Notes under the pieces: model-generated | Told to the model about the DNA's origin: nothing | The model's input: the letters and a program-made list of their open reading frames with translations, nothing else | The model's database searches: none | Source: Duganella sp. CF402 | Lineage (GTDB): Bacteria; Pseudomonadota; Gammaproteobacteria; Burkholderiales; Burkholderiaceae_D | DNA length: 64,000 nt | Direction: 5' to 3' | Assembly (NCBI RefSeq): GCF_900109645.1 | Contig: NZ_FOBG01000001.1 | Location: 3,958,365 to 4,022,364 of the forward strand | In this document: positions 18,421 through 27,237 of the stretch, piece after piece | Position numbering within the stretch: position 1 is the first letter of the stretch | How the letters are laid out: every line of letters begins with the position of its first letter | Position numbers and translations under genes: made by a program

Positions 18421-18436
18421 TCTCCTCCAGAGGAGA
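18421..18436. repeat. Short perfect palindrome TCTCCTC-CA-GAGGAGA
   Basis: A seven-base perfect inverted repeat with a two-base centre lies between the GST stop and its terminator. On RNA it forms a small hairpin, and as DNA it could bind a dimeric protein. No function is assigned. Confidence 0.6.
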
Positions 18437-18498
18437 CAAGTCCAGAATACTGCTTCCTCCTCTGCCGCTCTGTGCGCCAGTTAACATATACGATGCAA

Positions 18499-19116
18499 TT
18501 ACCACACGGGCGTGGTCTGCTTCCATGCATCGAGTTGCGACACCCGTGCCAGCCATGCCATCAGCTTAGGATATTGGGTGACCGGAAGCTTGGCTTGCTC
18601 GATGTAGGTCAGCGCCGGGGCGATGGCGAGGTCGGCCAGCGTCAGGCTGTCGCCGACGATCCAGTCGCGGCCGGCCAGGTGCTGCTCCAACACACTGGCG
18701 AACTGCGCCACCAGCCGGCTGGCCCGGTCGATTTCGACCGGGTCCGGGCCGCCGTTGCCGCTCAGGCCTTTCCAGATGTGCTCGTAGACGATAGCTCCCA
18801 CCGGCGGCGCGAAATGCTGCGCGGCCCACAGCATCCAGCGGTTGATGTCGGCACGCACGATGATGTTATCGGGATACAGCGTTTGCCCGTGGGTACGGTC
18901 AGCCAGGTACTGCATGATGGCGCAGGATTCCCACAGCGTGAACTCACCGTCCTGCAGCACCGGCACTTTGCTGTTGGGATTGAGCGTGACCAGGCGCCGA
19001 CGGTCTTCCGGGCTCATCAGGTTGACTTCGGTCAGTTCCAGCGGCGTGCCCATGTGGACGGCGGCCAGCATCACGCGGCGCGAGCTGGAAGAGGCGGGAT
19101 GGTAGTACAGGCGCAT
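18499..19116 (-). CDS. Glutathione S-transferase family protein
   Basis: A 205-residue protein with an N-terminal thioredoxin-fold half (MRLYYHPASSSSRRVMLAAV, the Ser-rich loop being the likely glutathione-activating site, then NPNSKVPVLQDG with the cis-Pro and LWESCAIMQYLAD) and an all-helical C-terminal half (WIVGDSLTLADLAIAPAL). The ATG at 19116 is preferred over 19149 because GGAGA precedes it and MRLYYHP is the family start. It is preceded by the WYL regulator on the same strand (60 bp). The substrate is unknown. Confidence 0.9.
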   Translation of the reverse strand: MRLYYHPASSSSRRVMLAAVHMGTPLELTEVNLMSPEDRRRLVTLNPNSKVPVLQDGEFTLWESCAIMQYLADRTHGQTLYPDNIIVRADINRWMLWAAQHFAPPVGAIVYEHIWKGLSGNGGPDPVEIDRASRLVAQFASVLEQHLAGRDWIVGDSLTLADLAIAPALTYIEQAKLPVTQYPKLMAWLARVSQLDAWKQTTPVW

Positions 19117-19176
19117 GGCAATCTCCGATGAATGAGTTGAGGTCTTCATCGTAGGCGCACACCGCGACAGTTTTTG

Positions 19177-19872
19177 TCAGGAGTCGTCGCGGATGTTGTG
19201 CTCCATGCGCCAGGTCTTGAGCAAGTCGTGGCGGCGCGCCGGGTAGCGCTGCTGCAGCGACTCCACCGCCGCAATGCGGTCGACGCGGAAGTGGCGGAAC
19301 GCCATGCGCATCTCGCACCATGCGGCCAGCAGGCGCTTGCCGTCAAAGAATGCCAGCGCGAACGGCCACACGATGCGGTCCGACGGCGCGCCGTGCTCGT
19401 CGCGGTAGGACATGCGCAGGCGGTGCTGGTAGCGGATCGCCTCGCGCACCGGGCGCACGTGGATGTCGCTGGCGTCCTGCTGATCCTGGCCGATCGGCAC
19501 CCACAAACTGGTTTCGGCCATGTCGTCGCGCAGGTCTTTCGGCGTGGCGGCGGCGATCTTGGCGAGCGCGTTGTTGGCGGCGGCCGCCAGCGCTTCATCG
19601 CCCTGCCGGCGCACCCAGCGCGCGCCCAGCACCAGCGCTTCCAGTTCGTCGGCGCCGAACATCAGCGGCGGCAGGAAGAAGCCGGCCTTCAGCATATAGC
19701 CGACACCGGCCTCGCCTTCCAGCGGCGCACCGAGGCCGGACAAGGTTTGAATGTCGCGGTAAATAGTGCGTTCGGACACGCCCAGCTGCTCGGCCAGCCG
19801 CGCCGCAGTAACGGGACGGCGGTAGCCGCGCATAGCGTCCATCAACATGAAAAGGCGGCCGGTACGGCTCAT
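19177..19872 (-). CDS. YafY-type HTH/WYL-domain transcriptional regulator
   Basis: A 231-residue protein: an N-terminal winged helix-turn-helix of the DeoR/HTH_11 type (LAEQLGVSERTIYRDIQTLS) and a WYL-like ligand-sensing domain (about 130-215, with RMSYRDEHG and VWPFALAFFDGKRLLAAWCE). It probably controls the downstream GST gene. It lies 10 bp after eutC, so it could be reached by eut transcription. Confidence 0.9.
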   Translation of the reverse strand: MSRTGRLFMLMDAMRGYRRPVTAARLAEQLGVSERTIYRDIQTLSGLGAPLEGEAGVGYMLKAGFFLPPLMFGADELEALVLGARWVRRQGDEALAAAANNALAKIAAATPKDLRDDMAETSLWVPIGQDQQDASDIHVRPVREAIRYQHRLRMSYRDEHGAPSDRIVWPFALAFFDGKRLLAAWCEMRMAFRHFRVDRIAAVESLQQRYPARRHDLLKTWRMEHNIRDDS

Positions 19873-19882
19873 GGTGCGTATT

Positions 19883-20671
19883 TCACTCCAATAAGAAATT
19901 GCGCTGCGGCGCCTCCGGGATGGCGCCCTCGTTTGCGGTTTCGTCCTTCAGCGCGACGCCGGACAATCGGCGGCGCCGCGATTCGGACAACAAGTAGTGA
20001 AGCTTGAACGCTGCCGCCTCGTAGGTCAAGCCTGCCGTGCGAACGTTGGAGATGCAATTGCGGCAGGCGTCGGTGAGGCCGGGACGCGGTGCAAAGGTGA
20101 GGTAGAGTCCCATGCTGTCCGGCGAACTGAGGCCGGGGCGCTCGCCGATCAGCACCACCACGATTTGCGCGTGCAGCAGGTCGCCGATGTCGTCGCCAAT
20201 GGCCACCCGGCCTTGCTCGACGATGGTGATGGGCGCGATGCGCCAGCCGTCCAGATGTGCCATCAGGGAGCGCAGGAACGGCGCGGCATGCTGTTCAATC
20301 GCCAGCGCCGACAAGCCGTCCGCAATCACGACGGCCAGATCGTAGCCGGCTTCCTTCGGCAGCGCGGCCAGCTTGGCGCGCGAGGCTTCATCTAGACGGC
20401 GGCCGAGGTCCGGACGCTGAAGATAGACATGGCGGTCCCGCGCCGCACTGTGCACGCTCACGCACGGCAGGCCGGCCGCTGCATTTAACGCCGTCTGCAA
20501 CGCCTCATGGTCAAGCGCGAGGTGCACCGCATCGCGCGCCTGTGCGTGCGCCAGCTGAAACGCCTGTTGTTGATCCGTCGGCTGGCTCACGCCGCTGCGG
20601 CCGAGCGCAATCCGCGCCGCCGTAAAGCGCCGCAGCGATTGCCACGGATTGAGCGTCACCAGCTTATCCAT
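19883..20671 (-). CDS. eutC: Ethanolamine ammonia-lyase small subunit
   Basis: Small subunit of the adenosylcobalamin-dependent enzyme that splits ethanolamine into acetaldehyde and ammonia. The 262-residue product has family blocks [54 protein letters not shown] text and [18 protein letters not shown]. The ATG at 20671 is chosen because [17 protein letters not shown] is the family start and it overlaps the eutB end by 8 bp; a longer frame to 20737 would run further into eutB. Confidence 0.93.
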   Translation of the reverse strand: MDKLVTLNPWQSLRRFTAARIALGRSGVSQPTDQQQAFQLAHAQARDAVHLALDHEALQTALNAAAGLPCVSVHSAARDRHVYLQRPDLGRRLDEASRAKLAALPKEAGYDLAVVIADGLSALAIEQHAAPFLRSLMAHLDGWRIAPITIVEQGRVAIGDDIGDLLHAQIVVVLIGERPGLSSPDSMGLYLTFAPRPGLTDACRNCISNVRTAGLTYEAAAFKLHYLLSESRRRRLSGVALKDETANEGAIPEAPQRNFLLE

Positions 20672-22049
20672 GCAGCACCTTCTGGAAAGCGGCAGGCAAA
20701 GCATCCTGCAAGGTAAAGCGCGCATCGCCGCTGACAATGCCCATGCCCTGCAGCCACGCCTCGAATTCCGGCGCCGGCTTCAGGCCCAAGGCACGCCGCA
20801 CATACAACGCATCGTGGAACGAGGTGGTCTGATAATTGAGCATGATATCGTCCGCGCCCGGCACGCCCATCACAAAAGTGCAGCCGGCCGTGCCGAGCAT
20901 CGTCAGCAGCACATCCATATCGTCCTGGTCCGCCTCCGCGTGATTGGTGTAGCAGACGTCGCAGCCCATCGGCAAGCCAAGCAGCTTGGCGCAGAAATGA
21001 TCCTCCAATCCCGCGCGCAAAATCTGCTTGCCATCGTAAAGGTACTCCGGCCCGATAAAGCCGACCACCGAATTCACCAGCAGCGGCTCGAAGCGCCGCG
21101 CCACAGCGTAGGCGCGCGCCTCGCAGGTCTGCTGATCGACACCGTGGTGCGCATTGGCCGACAGCGCGCTGCCCTGCCCCGTTTCGAAATACATCACATT
21201 GCTGCCGACCGTGCCGCGCCCCAGCGACAACGCCGCCTGCCGCGCCTCTTCCAGCAACGACAAGGTAATGCCAAAGCCGGCATTCGCCGCCTGCGTCCCG
21301 GCGATCGATTGGAACACCAGGTCTACCGGCGCACCGCGCTCAATGGCGGCAATGGTATTCGTTACGTGCGTGAGCACGCAGGACTGGGTAGGAATCGCGT
21401 AGCGCGCAATCACCTCGTCCAACATGGAGAGCAGGCTGACCACCTGCGGCACATTGTCCGTCGCGGGGTTGATGCCGATCACCGCATCGCCGCTGCCATA
21501 CAGCAGGCCATCCAGCATGCTGGCAGCAATGCCGCTTGCATCGTCGGTGGGATGATTGGGTTGTAAGCGCGTCGACATGCGCCCCGGCAGGCCGATGGTA
21601 TTGCGGAAGCGCGTCACCACACTGCACTTGCGCGCCACCAGCACCAGATCCTGCACGCGCATGATCTTGGACACCGCCGCCGCCATCTCCGGTGTCAGGC
21701 CCGGCGCCAGCGCGCTGAGCGCAGCGGTATCGGCATCGTCGCCGAGCAGCCAGTTGCGGAAGTCGCCGACGTTCAGGTGCGCCACGCGGGCGAAGGCTGC
21801 CGCGTCGTGGGTATCGATAATCAGCCGCGTGACCTCATCGTCCTCATACGGCACCAGCGCCTCGCTGAGGAACACACGCAATGGCAGCTCCGCCAGCGCC
21901 ATCTGCGCCGCCACGCGCTCCTCCGCGCTGGCTGCCGCCACGCCGGCCAGGTAATCGCCCGAGCGCGCAGGCGTGGCCTTCGCCATCAAGTCCTTGAGAT
22001 CGCGGAATTGGTAACTCTTACTGCCGACCCGGTGCCAATAACTGCCCAT
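20664..22049 (-). CDS. eutB: Ethanolamine ammonia-lyase large subunit
   Basis: Catalytic TIM-barrel subunit, 461 residues, the normal length. Recognisable blocks include [54 protein letters not shown] and [20 protein letters not shown]. With EutC it needs adenosylcobalamin. No ethanolamine permease, EutA reactivase, aldehyde dehydrogenase or microcompartment gene is nearby; upstream is only a LuxR-type regulator (54 bp), so uptake and acetaldehyde disposal must be encoded elsewhere. Confidence 0.95.
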   Translation of the reverse strand: MGSYWHRVGSKSYQFRDLKDLMAKATPARSGDYLAGVAAASAEERVAAQMALAELPLRVFLSEALVPYEDDEVTRLIIDTHDAAAFARVAHLNVGDFRNWLLGDDADTAALSALAPGLTPEMAAAVSKIMRVQDLVLVARKCSVVTRFRNTIGLPGRMSTRLQPNHPTDDASGIAASMLDGLLYGSGDAVIGINPATDNVPQVVSLLSMLDEVIARYAIPTQSCVLTHVTNTIAAIERGAPVDLVFQSIAGTQAANAGFGITLSLLEEARQAALSLGRGTVGSNVMYFETGQGSALSANAHHGVDQQTCEARAYAVARRFEPLLVNSVVGFIGPEYLYDGKQILRAGLEDHFCAKLLGLPMGCDVCYTNHAEADQDDMDVLLTMLGTAGCTFVMGVPGADDIMLNYQTTSFHDALYVRRALGLKPAPEFEAWLQGMGIVSGDARFTLQDALPAAFQKVLHG

Positions 22050-22103
22050 CGCCGCCCTTTCGGTTACGTTGCGGCGCGGTCGCGCCCAGCCAATTGTAAT
22101 AGA

Positions 22104-22712
22104 TCAAGCGAGGCCTGACGACACCATGCCGCGCTGGGTGGCCAGCACGACCGCATGCGTTCTGGCGGTAGCACCGAGTTTGTTGAACAGCGATTTGACG
22201 TGCGTCTTCACTGTGCCGACGCCGATATCGAGCTCGATCGCGATCCGTTTATTGCAGCAGCCCTGGGCCAGCAATGCCAGCACCTGGCTTTCGCGCGACG
22301 TCAGGTTGTTGCTGGCGACGTGCTGCGTGGCACGCTCCAGCAGTTCCGGGTTGAAGTAGCGCTGGCTGCGGCCCAGCATTTGCACCGCCATCAGCAGCTC
22401 GTCCGCCGCACAGCGCTGCGGCAGATAGCCGTGTACGCCGGCCGAGATCGCGGTGCGAATATCCCATTCGCGTTCGCGCTGACTGATGACCATCAGCCGT
22501 GCGCCGCGATGCGTGGCATGTTTCAGACGCGCCAGGGCGTCCGCATAATCGGTGACGATCACATCGGCGCCAACCGGCGCCACCAGCCGCACCTGCGGAC
22601 ACGCTGCCAGCAGCGCAATCAGACCGGCCTTGAGTATCGACTCGCCGTGGCAGACGTGTACCAGAATAGGGGCTGACGGGATGGCGTCAGACGAATGACA
22701 TGGTTCTTGCAT
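22104..22712 (-). CDS. LuxR/NarL-type regulator with degenerate receiver domain
   Basis: A 202-residue protein with a clear C-terminal LuxR helix-turn-helix (about 136-195: LTSRESQVLALLAQGCCNKR, then a VGTVKTHVKSLFNKLG recognition helix). The N-terminal half has receiver-like spacing, but the acidic pair is missing (HVCHGES where DDH is usual), the phospho-site region reads VIVTDYADALA without the MPxxxG motif, and the conserved Lys is replaced (GYLPQRC). It probably acts without classical phosphorylation. Lying just upstream of eutB on the same strand, it may regulate the eut genes. No Shine-Dalgarno is seen before 22712. Confidence 0.83.
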   Translation of the reverse strand: MQEPCHSSDAIPSAPILVHVCHGESILKAGLIALLAACPQVRLVAPVGADVIVTDYADALARLKHATHRGARLMVISQREREWDIRTAISAGVHGYLPQRCAADELLMAVQMLGRSQRYFNPELLERATQHVASNNLTSRESQVLALLAQGCCNKRIAIELDIGVGTVKTHVKSLFNKLGATARTHAVVLATQRGMVSSGLA

Positions 22713-22840
22713 GGATTAGTAACATCAGAGTGTTCAGTCGCCGGCCAGCCATCGCGTGGCATTGACGGCATAGCGCTGGATGTCGCGCAGTGCCGCCGGG
22801 TTGGTGCGCATGCCATCCGACGCTTCCGGCGGGCCGGTGC

Positions 22841-23806
22841 TCAGTAGTCCCAGATCACCGGCACCCAGCGGAAGGCGTCACCGTCGACGGCCACCCGGCT
22901 GACGGAAGGGAATGGCAAGTGGGACGCCACCAGCAGGCCGCCGCTCGCCGCCAGTTCCTGGAACAGGCCAACGCGAACGCGAGCCGACTCCTCCGGGTCG
23001 TGTTCAAAGCCGTTTTGCCATTCCGGATGCTCGAAGCCGACCGGGAACATGGCGTCGCCGGCGAACATCAGGCGTTCGCCATCGGACTCCAGGTCGACCA
23101 CGCTGTGGCCCGGTGTGTGGCCGCCGGTGTGACGGACGACTACGCCGGGCGCGACTTCGTACTGGTCGTCGAAAACACGAATCCGGTCGCGGTACTCGTT
23201 GTAGAAGCTGGTGGCGGTCGAACGCAGCACGTCCGGCACCGGCTTCGGCATTACCGTGTGGGAGAAGTCGGGCGAAGTCCAGAACTTGACCTCGGCGTCG
23301 GCCACGTGGATGCGCACATCCGCACGCAAGCGGTGTTTCACATCGTCGACCAGCAGCCCACCCACGTGGTCCATGTGCATGTGGGTAACGATCACGTCGG
23401 TCACGGACTCCAGGCTGATGCCGGCGGCCTGCAGGCGCTGCGGGAACTGCCCGGCGCGCGGGAAGCCCGAGAACTGTCCACCCAGCCCGGCATCGACCAG
23501 GATGATCTTGTCGCCGCTACGCACCACCATCACGTTCAGCGGCCAGTCATAGGTCTCCTGCGGCAGGAAATGATCGTCCAGCCACGTCGCCAGATCGGCT
23601 GGAGCGACATTGGTGGCCATGATCGTGGTAGGCAACGGCAGCACGCCGTCGCTGATCACCAGTACGTCCAGCTGGCCGAGCCGCAGCGCGTAGCGCGACG
23701 GCACCAGCTCCTGCGGCGGATTGACCAAGCCCATGTCGGTGTGTGTGTCGCGCTTGATCGGGCTCTTTTTTGCTGGTGCTTGCATATTGCTGACCATTTG
23801 ATTCAT
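22841..23806 (-). CDS. MBL-fold metallo-hydrolase (lactonase-like)
   Basis: A 321-residue metallo-beta-lactamase-fold hydrolase. The zinc site is complete: THMHMDHVGG (about 140-149, HxHxDH), a third His in TGGHTPGHS near 230 and the bridging Asp in FAGDAMF near 250. The length and the C-terminal PVIWDY ending resemble MBL proteins annotated as lactonase or quorum-quenching enzymes, but the substrate cannot be read. It has no clear signal peptide. It is 32 bp downstream of the flavoprotein gene on the same strand. Confidence 0.88.
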   Translation of the reverse strand: MNQMVSNMQAPAKKSPIKRDTHTDMGLVNPPQELVPSRYALRLGQLDVLVISDGVLPLPTTIMATNVAPADLATWLDDHFLPQETYDWPLNVMVVRSGDKIILVDAGLGGQFSGFPRAGQFPQRLQAAGISLESVTDVIVTHMHMDHVGGLLVDDVKHRLRADVRIHVADAEVKFWTSPDFSHTVMPKPVPDVLRSTATSFYNEYRDRIRVFDDQYEVAPGVVVRHTGGHTPGHSVVDLESDGERLMFAGDAMFPVGFEHPEWQNGFEHDPEESARVRVGLFQELAASGGLLVASHLPFPSVSRVAVDGDAFRWVPVIWDY

Positions 23807-23838
23807 TTTTTTCTCCTATCGAATTGCAGGTGAGGTGT

Positions 23839-25044
23839 TCAGAGATCGGTAACGCGTTCCGGATCGGCCGATGCCAGCGCGGCGGCGCGTTCGGCCTTCG
23901 GCGGGTAGATCCAGACGGTGTTGATTTCCTGCTTGGTCTTCTTGGCGACCTCGCCGACCATCTCCACCTTGCGCTCCCAGCCGCGCGTGAACAATGCGCC
24001 GGCTTCGCCGAGGTCCAGGCAGGTGACGTAAGCCTTCTGGTGGTAAGGCTTGGTCGACACGCCGAGCAATTCGGCAGCCGCGTTGTTACCGGCAAACGCG
24101 CCCATGCGGGTGGCGTGCTGGCAGGACATCAAGGCGTAACGGCCTTCGTCGTCGCAGGCGGCGCGGGCGGCGTCGCCGGTGGCAAACACGCCTGGCACGC
24201 CCGGCACGCGCAGGTCGCGATCGACCAGCAGCCGGCCCGAGTTATCGCGCTCGGCGGCGAATTGTTCGGTCAGCGGCGCGGCGCGGATGCCGGCCGCCCA
24301 GATGACGGTTTCGGTGCCGATGTGTTCGCCGCTGGACAAGGTAATACCCGACCGGTCGAGCGAGGCGATGCCGGCCTCAAGGCGGGTTTCCACGCCGAGC
24401 TGACGCAGCGCGTCCTCAATGACGGGGCGCGAATCCGGCCCCATGTCGGGCGCGATCACCTTGTTGCGGTCGACGATGATGACGCGGGGCCTGGCATCGC
24501 TGCCGAGCACCGCGCGCAGCCGCGCCGGCATTTCCGTCGCCGCTTCGATGCCGGTGAAACCGCCGCCCACCACGACCACCGTGTTGCGCGCGTCCGAGGA
24601 GGGACGCTGGGCCAGACCATGCAGGTGCTTGTCGAGGGCGACCGCGTCGTCGAGCGAGTCGACGCTGAAGCCGTGTTCGGCGAGGCCGGGGATGTTCGGA
24701 CGGAACAGCTTGCTCCCCGAGGCCACCACCAGGCGGTCGTAGGACAGCGACTTGCGCCCGCCTTCGGCCGTGGCGATGCCCACCGTGCGGGTGCCGGCAT
24801 CGGCCGTCTCGGCGCTGCCTTGCACATACACTACGTCGATGGCATGGAACAGCTCCAGCAGCGATGCGGTCAGGGTCTCCGGATGCGGTTCGTAGAGCCG
24901 CGGGCGAACCACCAGCGTCGGCGCTGGCGACACCAGCGCGATTTCCAGCTCTTCCGGCGAGACGCCCTGGATATCGCGCAGACGGGCGGCGGACAGCGCC
25001 GCGTACATGCCGGCGAAGCCGGCGCCTATGATGACGAGTCGCAT
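23839..25044 (-). CDS. NDH-2-like FAD-dependent NAD(P)H oxidoreductase
   Basis: A pyridine-nucleotide disulfide-fold flavoprotein of 401 residues. The N-terminal FAD-binding Rossmann motif is RLVIIGAGFAGMYAALSAAR, the second (NAD) Rossmann motif is VVVVGGGFTGIEAATEM, and the FAD C-terminal motif is GVFATGDAA. The layout matches type II NADH dehydrogenases and related quinone reductases. The ATG at 25044 is preceded by a strong AAGGAG; the longer frame from 25077 lacks one. It is likely cotranscribed with the MBL-fold gene and preceded by an AraC regulator on the same strand. Confidence 0.9.
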   Translation of the reverse strand: MRLVIIGAGFAGMYAALSAARLRDIQGVSPEELEIALVSPAPTLVVRPRLYEPHPETLTASLLELFHAIDVVYVQGSAETADAGTRTVGIATAEGGRKSLSYDRLVVASGSKLFRPNIPGLAEHGFSVDSLDDAVALDKHLHGLAQRPSSDARNTVVVVGGGFTGIEAATEMPARLRAVLGSDARPRVIIVDRNKVIAPDMGPDSRPVIEDALRQLGVETRLEAGIASLDRSGITLSSGEHIGTETVIWAAGIRAAPLTEQFAAERDNSGRLLVDRDLRVPGVPGVFATGDAARAACDDEGRYALMSCQHATRMGAFAGNNAAAELLGVSTKPYHQKAYVTCLDLGEAGALFTRGWERKVEMVGEVAKKTKQEINTVWIYPPKAERAAALASADPERVTDL

Positions 25045-25140
25045 GTGACTTACTCCTTGGGTTGTGGACGTAGTCATACTGTAGCCATCCGCGCCCGCGC
25101 CCGATCCAGCGCGATTGCTCTGCTTGTCGCGCGATTGCTG

Positions 25141-26025
25141 CTAACGCGCGCGCCGCCGCCAATCGCTGGGCGTTTCTCCGGTGAGCTTGCGGAATCCGGC
25201 GGCAAAGGCGGTTTGCGAGGCATAGCCCAGCGCCGCTGCCACCGTCATGACGGTGGCGTCGGTGTCGCGCAGCATGTGCATGGCTTGCTCTAGCCGGTAC
25301 TGGCGTAGCCAGGCGTGCGGCGCCAGCCCGGTGCTTTCCTTGAAGGCGCGGCAGAAGTGAAACCGCGACAGGCCAGCCTCCGCTGCCAGCGCCGCCAGCG
25401 ACACGTCGGCATCGCTGTCCGAGCGCAGGCGGTCGATCGCGCGCTGCAGGGTCTTGGGCGCCAGCCCGCCCCTGACCGGTTGCACCATCGCCAGCGAGCC
25501 GGTGTGCGCAGCCAGCAGCCGCGTGGCCAGCAGGTCGATCAGCTGCTGCCGGAACAGCGTATCAAGTGCCTGATTGCCCTCCACGAAATCCGCCGCGCTC
25601 AAGAGCAAGCGGGATGTGATGGGATCGGGCTGAGCGGTGCGCTCCAACAGTTCGACCGGACTGGCAATCTCGGCCTCATCGGCAATGCGCGCAAGTGATG
25701 TGTGGGGAAGATAGAGCTGCACGACATCGACCGGTTTCGGAATATCCCATCGGGAACTGGAGCCTTCCGGAATAATGATGACCACCCCGGGGCGAAAGGT
25801 TCCAATCGCAGTCGATCTTCCCGTCCGCCGCTGCACGCGCTGCACCGTGCCGTTGTAAGCCATGATGACGTGGTGGGTCATGGGCTCGACGACGTCGTGC
25901 AAGGGATCATGTTTCCAGTGGGCGATACCGGCGCCGGCGTGGTCCAGCGTCATGCGGAATGGCTCGGTCCCCAGCACCCGCGCCATTTCTTCATCGGCGC
26001 GGCGCGAGATCGGTGATGTCGTCAT
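25141..26025 (-). CDS. AraC-family transcriptional regulator
   Basis: A 294-residue regulator with an N-terminal cupin-like sensing domain (HHVIMAYNGTVQRVQRRTGR and GTFRPGVVIIIPEGSSSRWD) and a C-terminal AraC helix-turn-helix pair (about 190-290: LAALAAEAGLSRFHFCRAFK, AAALGYASQTAFAAGFRKLT). It lies 96 bp upstream of the flavoprotein/MBL pair on the same strand and probably activates it. A perfect inverted repeat at 26046-26072 lies just upstream of its start. Confidence 0.9.
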   Translation of the reverse strand: MTTSPISRRADEEMARVLGTEPFRMTLDHAGAGIAHWKHDPLHDVVEPMTHHVIMAYNGTVQRVQRRTGRSTAIGTFRPGVVIIIPEGSSSRWDIPKPVDVVQLYLPHTSLARIADEAEIASPVELLERTAQPDPITSRLLLSAADFVEGNQALDTLFRQQLIDLLATRLLAAHTGSLAMVQPVRGGLAPKTLQRAIDRLRSDSDADVSLAALAAEAGLSRFHFCRAFKESTGLAPHAWLRQYRLEQAMHMLRDTDATVMTVAAALGYASQTAFAAGFRKLTGETPSDWRRRAR

Positions 26026-26045
26026 GCTTCGGGCCTTTCAGTGCG

Positions 26046-26072
26046 ATGGGAAGCACCCTGTGCACTTCCCAT
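26046..26072. promoter_or_regulatory. Inverted repeat upstream of the AraC regulator
   Basis: ATGGGAAG (26046-26053) is mirrored by CTTCCCAT (26065-26072) with an 11-base spacer. This dyad lies 20 bp before the start of the AraC-type gene. It could be an operator or a leader hairpin. Confidence 0.5.
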
Positions 26073-26125
26073 GCGCTAAAGACGGCGGACCCGACCGGTT
26101 TGTGACAGACTGCGCCTCGCGCAAA

Positions 26126-26184
26126 AAAAATCCCTCCCAGCCTGAACGCGCTCAAGATCGCGCTCAATGCGGGGAGGGATTTTT
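26126..26184. terminator. Bidirectional terminator between secF and the AraC gene
   Basis: AAAAATCCCTCCC (26126-26138) pairs with GGGAGGGATTTTT (26172-26184). The long interior could itself fold. On the minus strand it ends the secDF transcript 16 bases after the secF stop; the A/T-flanked stem works on both strands, but the gene on the other side (the AraC regulator) is transcribed away from it. Confidence 0.8.
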
Positions 26185-26199
26185 GGGGAGCCGCTGCGC

Positions 26200-27222
26200 T
26201 TAAACGACAGCGCCGTCGGTTTCGTCTTTTTCCTTGACCGGCTTGATCAGGTCTTCGCGCTTCACGCCCAGCCACATGGCCACGGCGGCGGCAACGAACA
26301 CCGACGAGTAAATGCCGAAGCAGATACCAATGGTCAGCGCCATCGCGAAGAAGTGCAGCGTCGGGCCGCCCAGGAACAGCATCGACAGCACCATCATCTG
26401 CGTGCAGCCGTGGGTGATGATGGTACGCGAGATGGTGGAGGTGATCGCGTTGTCGATCACTTCGTGCACGCTCGCCTTGCGCTGCTTGCGGAAGTTTTCG
26501 CGGATACGGTCGAAGATAACCACCGACTCATTCACCGAGTAGCCCAGCACCGCCAGCACGCCGGCCAGCACGGTCAGCGAGAACTCCCACTGGAAGAACG
26601 CGAAGAAGCCCAGAATGATCACCACGTCGTGCAAGTTGGCGATAATCGCCGCCACCGCAAACTTCCACTCGAAGCGAATGGCCAGGTAGATCATCACGCC
26701 GATCACCACCATCACCAGTGCGTTCAGGCCGTTCTGGGTCAGCTCGTCGCCCACCTGCGGGCCGACGAATTCCACCTTCTGCAGCGCCACCAGCTCGGCA
26801 TCGTTCGCGCCGGCGCACGATTGCTTGACCACGTGCTCGCCCTTGGCGGTCACGGTGTCGATCTGCTTCAGGCTGCCGGTTTCAGCTTTGCACAAGGCGT
26901 CGAACACCTGTACCGACGCAGCCTTCGGCGTAATGCCCTTCACCACCGGCAGACGCAGCATCACGTCATGCGCGGTGCCGAAGCCGGTCGCTTCCGGCTG
27001 CTCGTAGCCGATGGTTTCCAGCGTGTGGCGGATCCGCTCCAGGTTCGCCGGCTGCTGGTAGCGCAGCTCCATCACGGTGCCGCCGGTGAACTCCACCGAC
27101 AAGTGCAGACCCCGGGGGATCAGGAAGAACACGGCCGCCACGAAGGTCAACGCCGAAATGACGTTGAACACCAGCGCGTGGCGCATGAACGGGATGTCTT
27201 TTTTAATGCGGAAAAATTCCAT
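26200..27222 (-). CDS. secF: Protein translocase subunit SecF
   Basis: RND-superfamily partner of SecD that uses the proton-motive force to assist Sec export. 340 residues with the first membrane helix near 15-36, a periplasmic domain (with VEFTGGTVMELRY, the SecF hallmark) and five C-terminal helices including VLGYSVNESVVIFDRIREN and NAITSTISRTIITHG. It starts 15 bp after secD. Confidence 0.97.
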   Translation of the reverse strand: MEFFRIKKDIPFMRHALVFNVISALTFVAAVFFLIPRGLHLSVEFTGGTVMELRYQQPANLERIRHTLETIGYEQPEATGFGTAHDVMLRLPVVKGITPKAASVQVFDALCKAETGSLKQIDTVTAKGEHVVKQSCAGANDAELVALQKVEFVGPQVGDELTQNGLNALVMVVIGVMIYLAIRFEWKFAVAAIIANLHDVVIILGFFAFFQWEFSLTVLAGVLAVLGYSVNESVVIFDRIRENFRKQRKASVHEVIDNAITSTISRTIITHGCTQMMVLSMLFLGGPTLHFFAMALTIGICFGIYSSVFVAAAVAMWLGVKREDLIKPVKEKDETDGAVV

Positions 27223-27237
27223 CTTCTGTGCCCCTGA

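Noticed and set aside
22734..22811. 25-codon minus-strand ORF (MRTNPAALRDIQRYAVNATR...) between the LuxR and MBL genes
   Set aside because: No Shine-Dalgarno and too short to judge. It may be a small peptide or a gene remnant, but nothing supports it.
22619..22816. 65-codon minus-strand frame overlapping the LuxR gene start
   Set aside because: Arg/Pro/Ser-rich shadow frame overlapping the clear LuxR regulator; no family sense.
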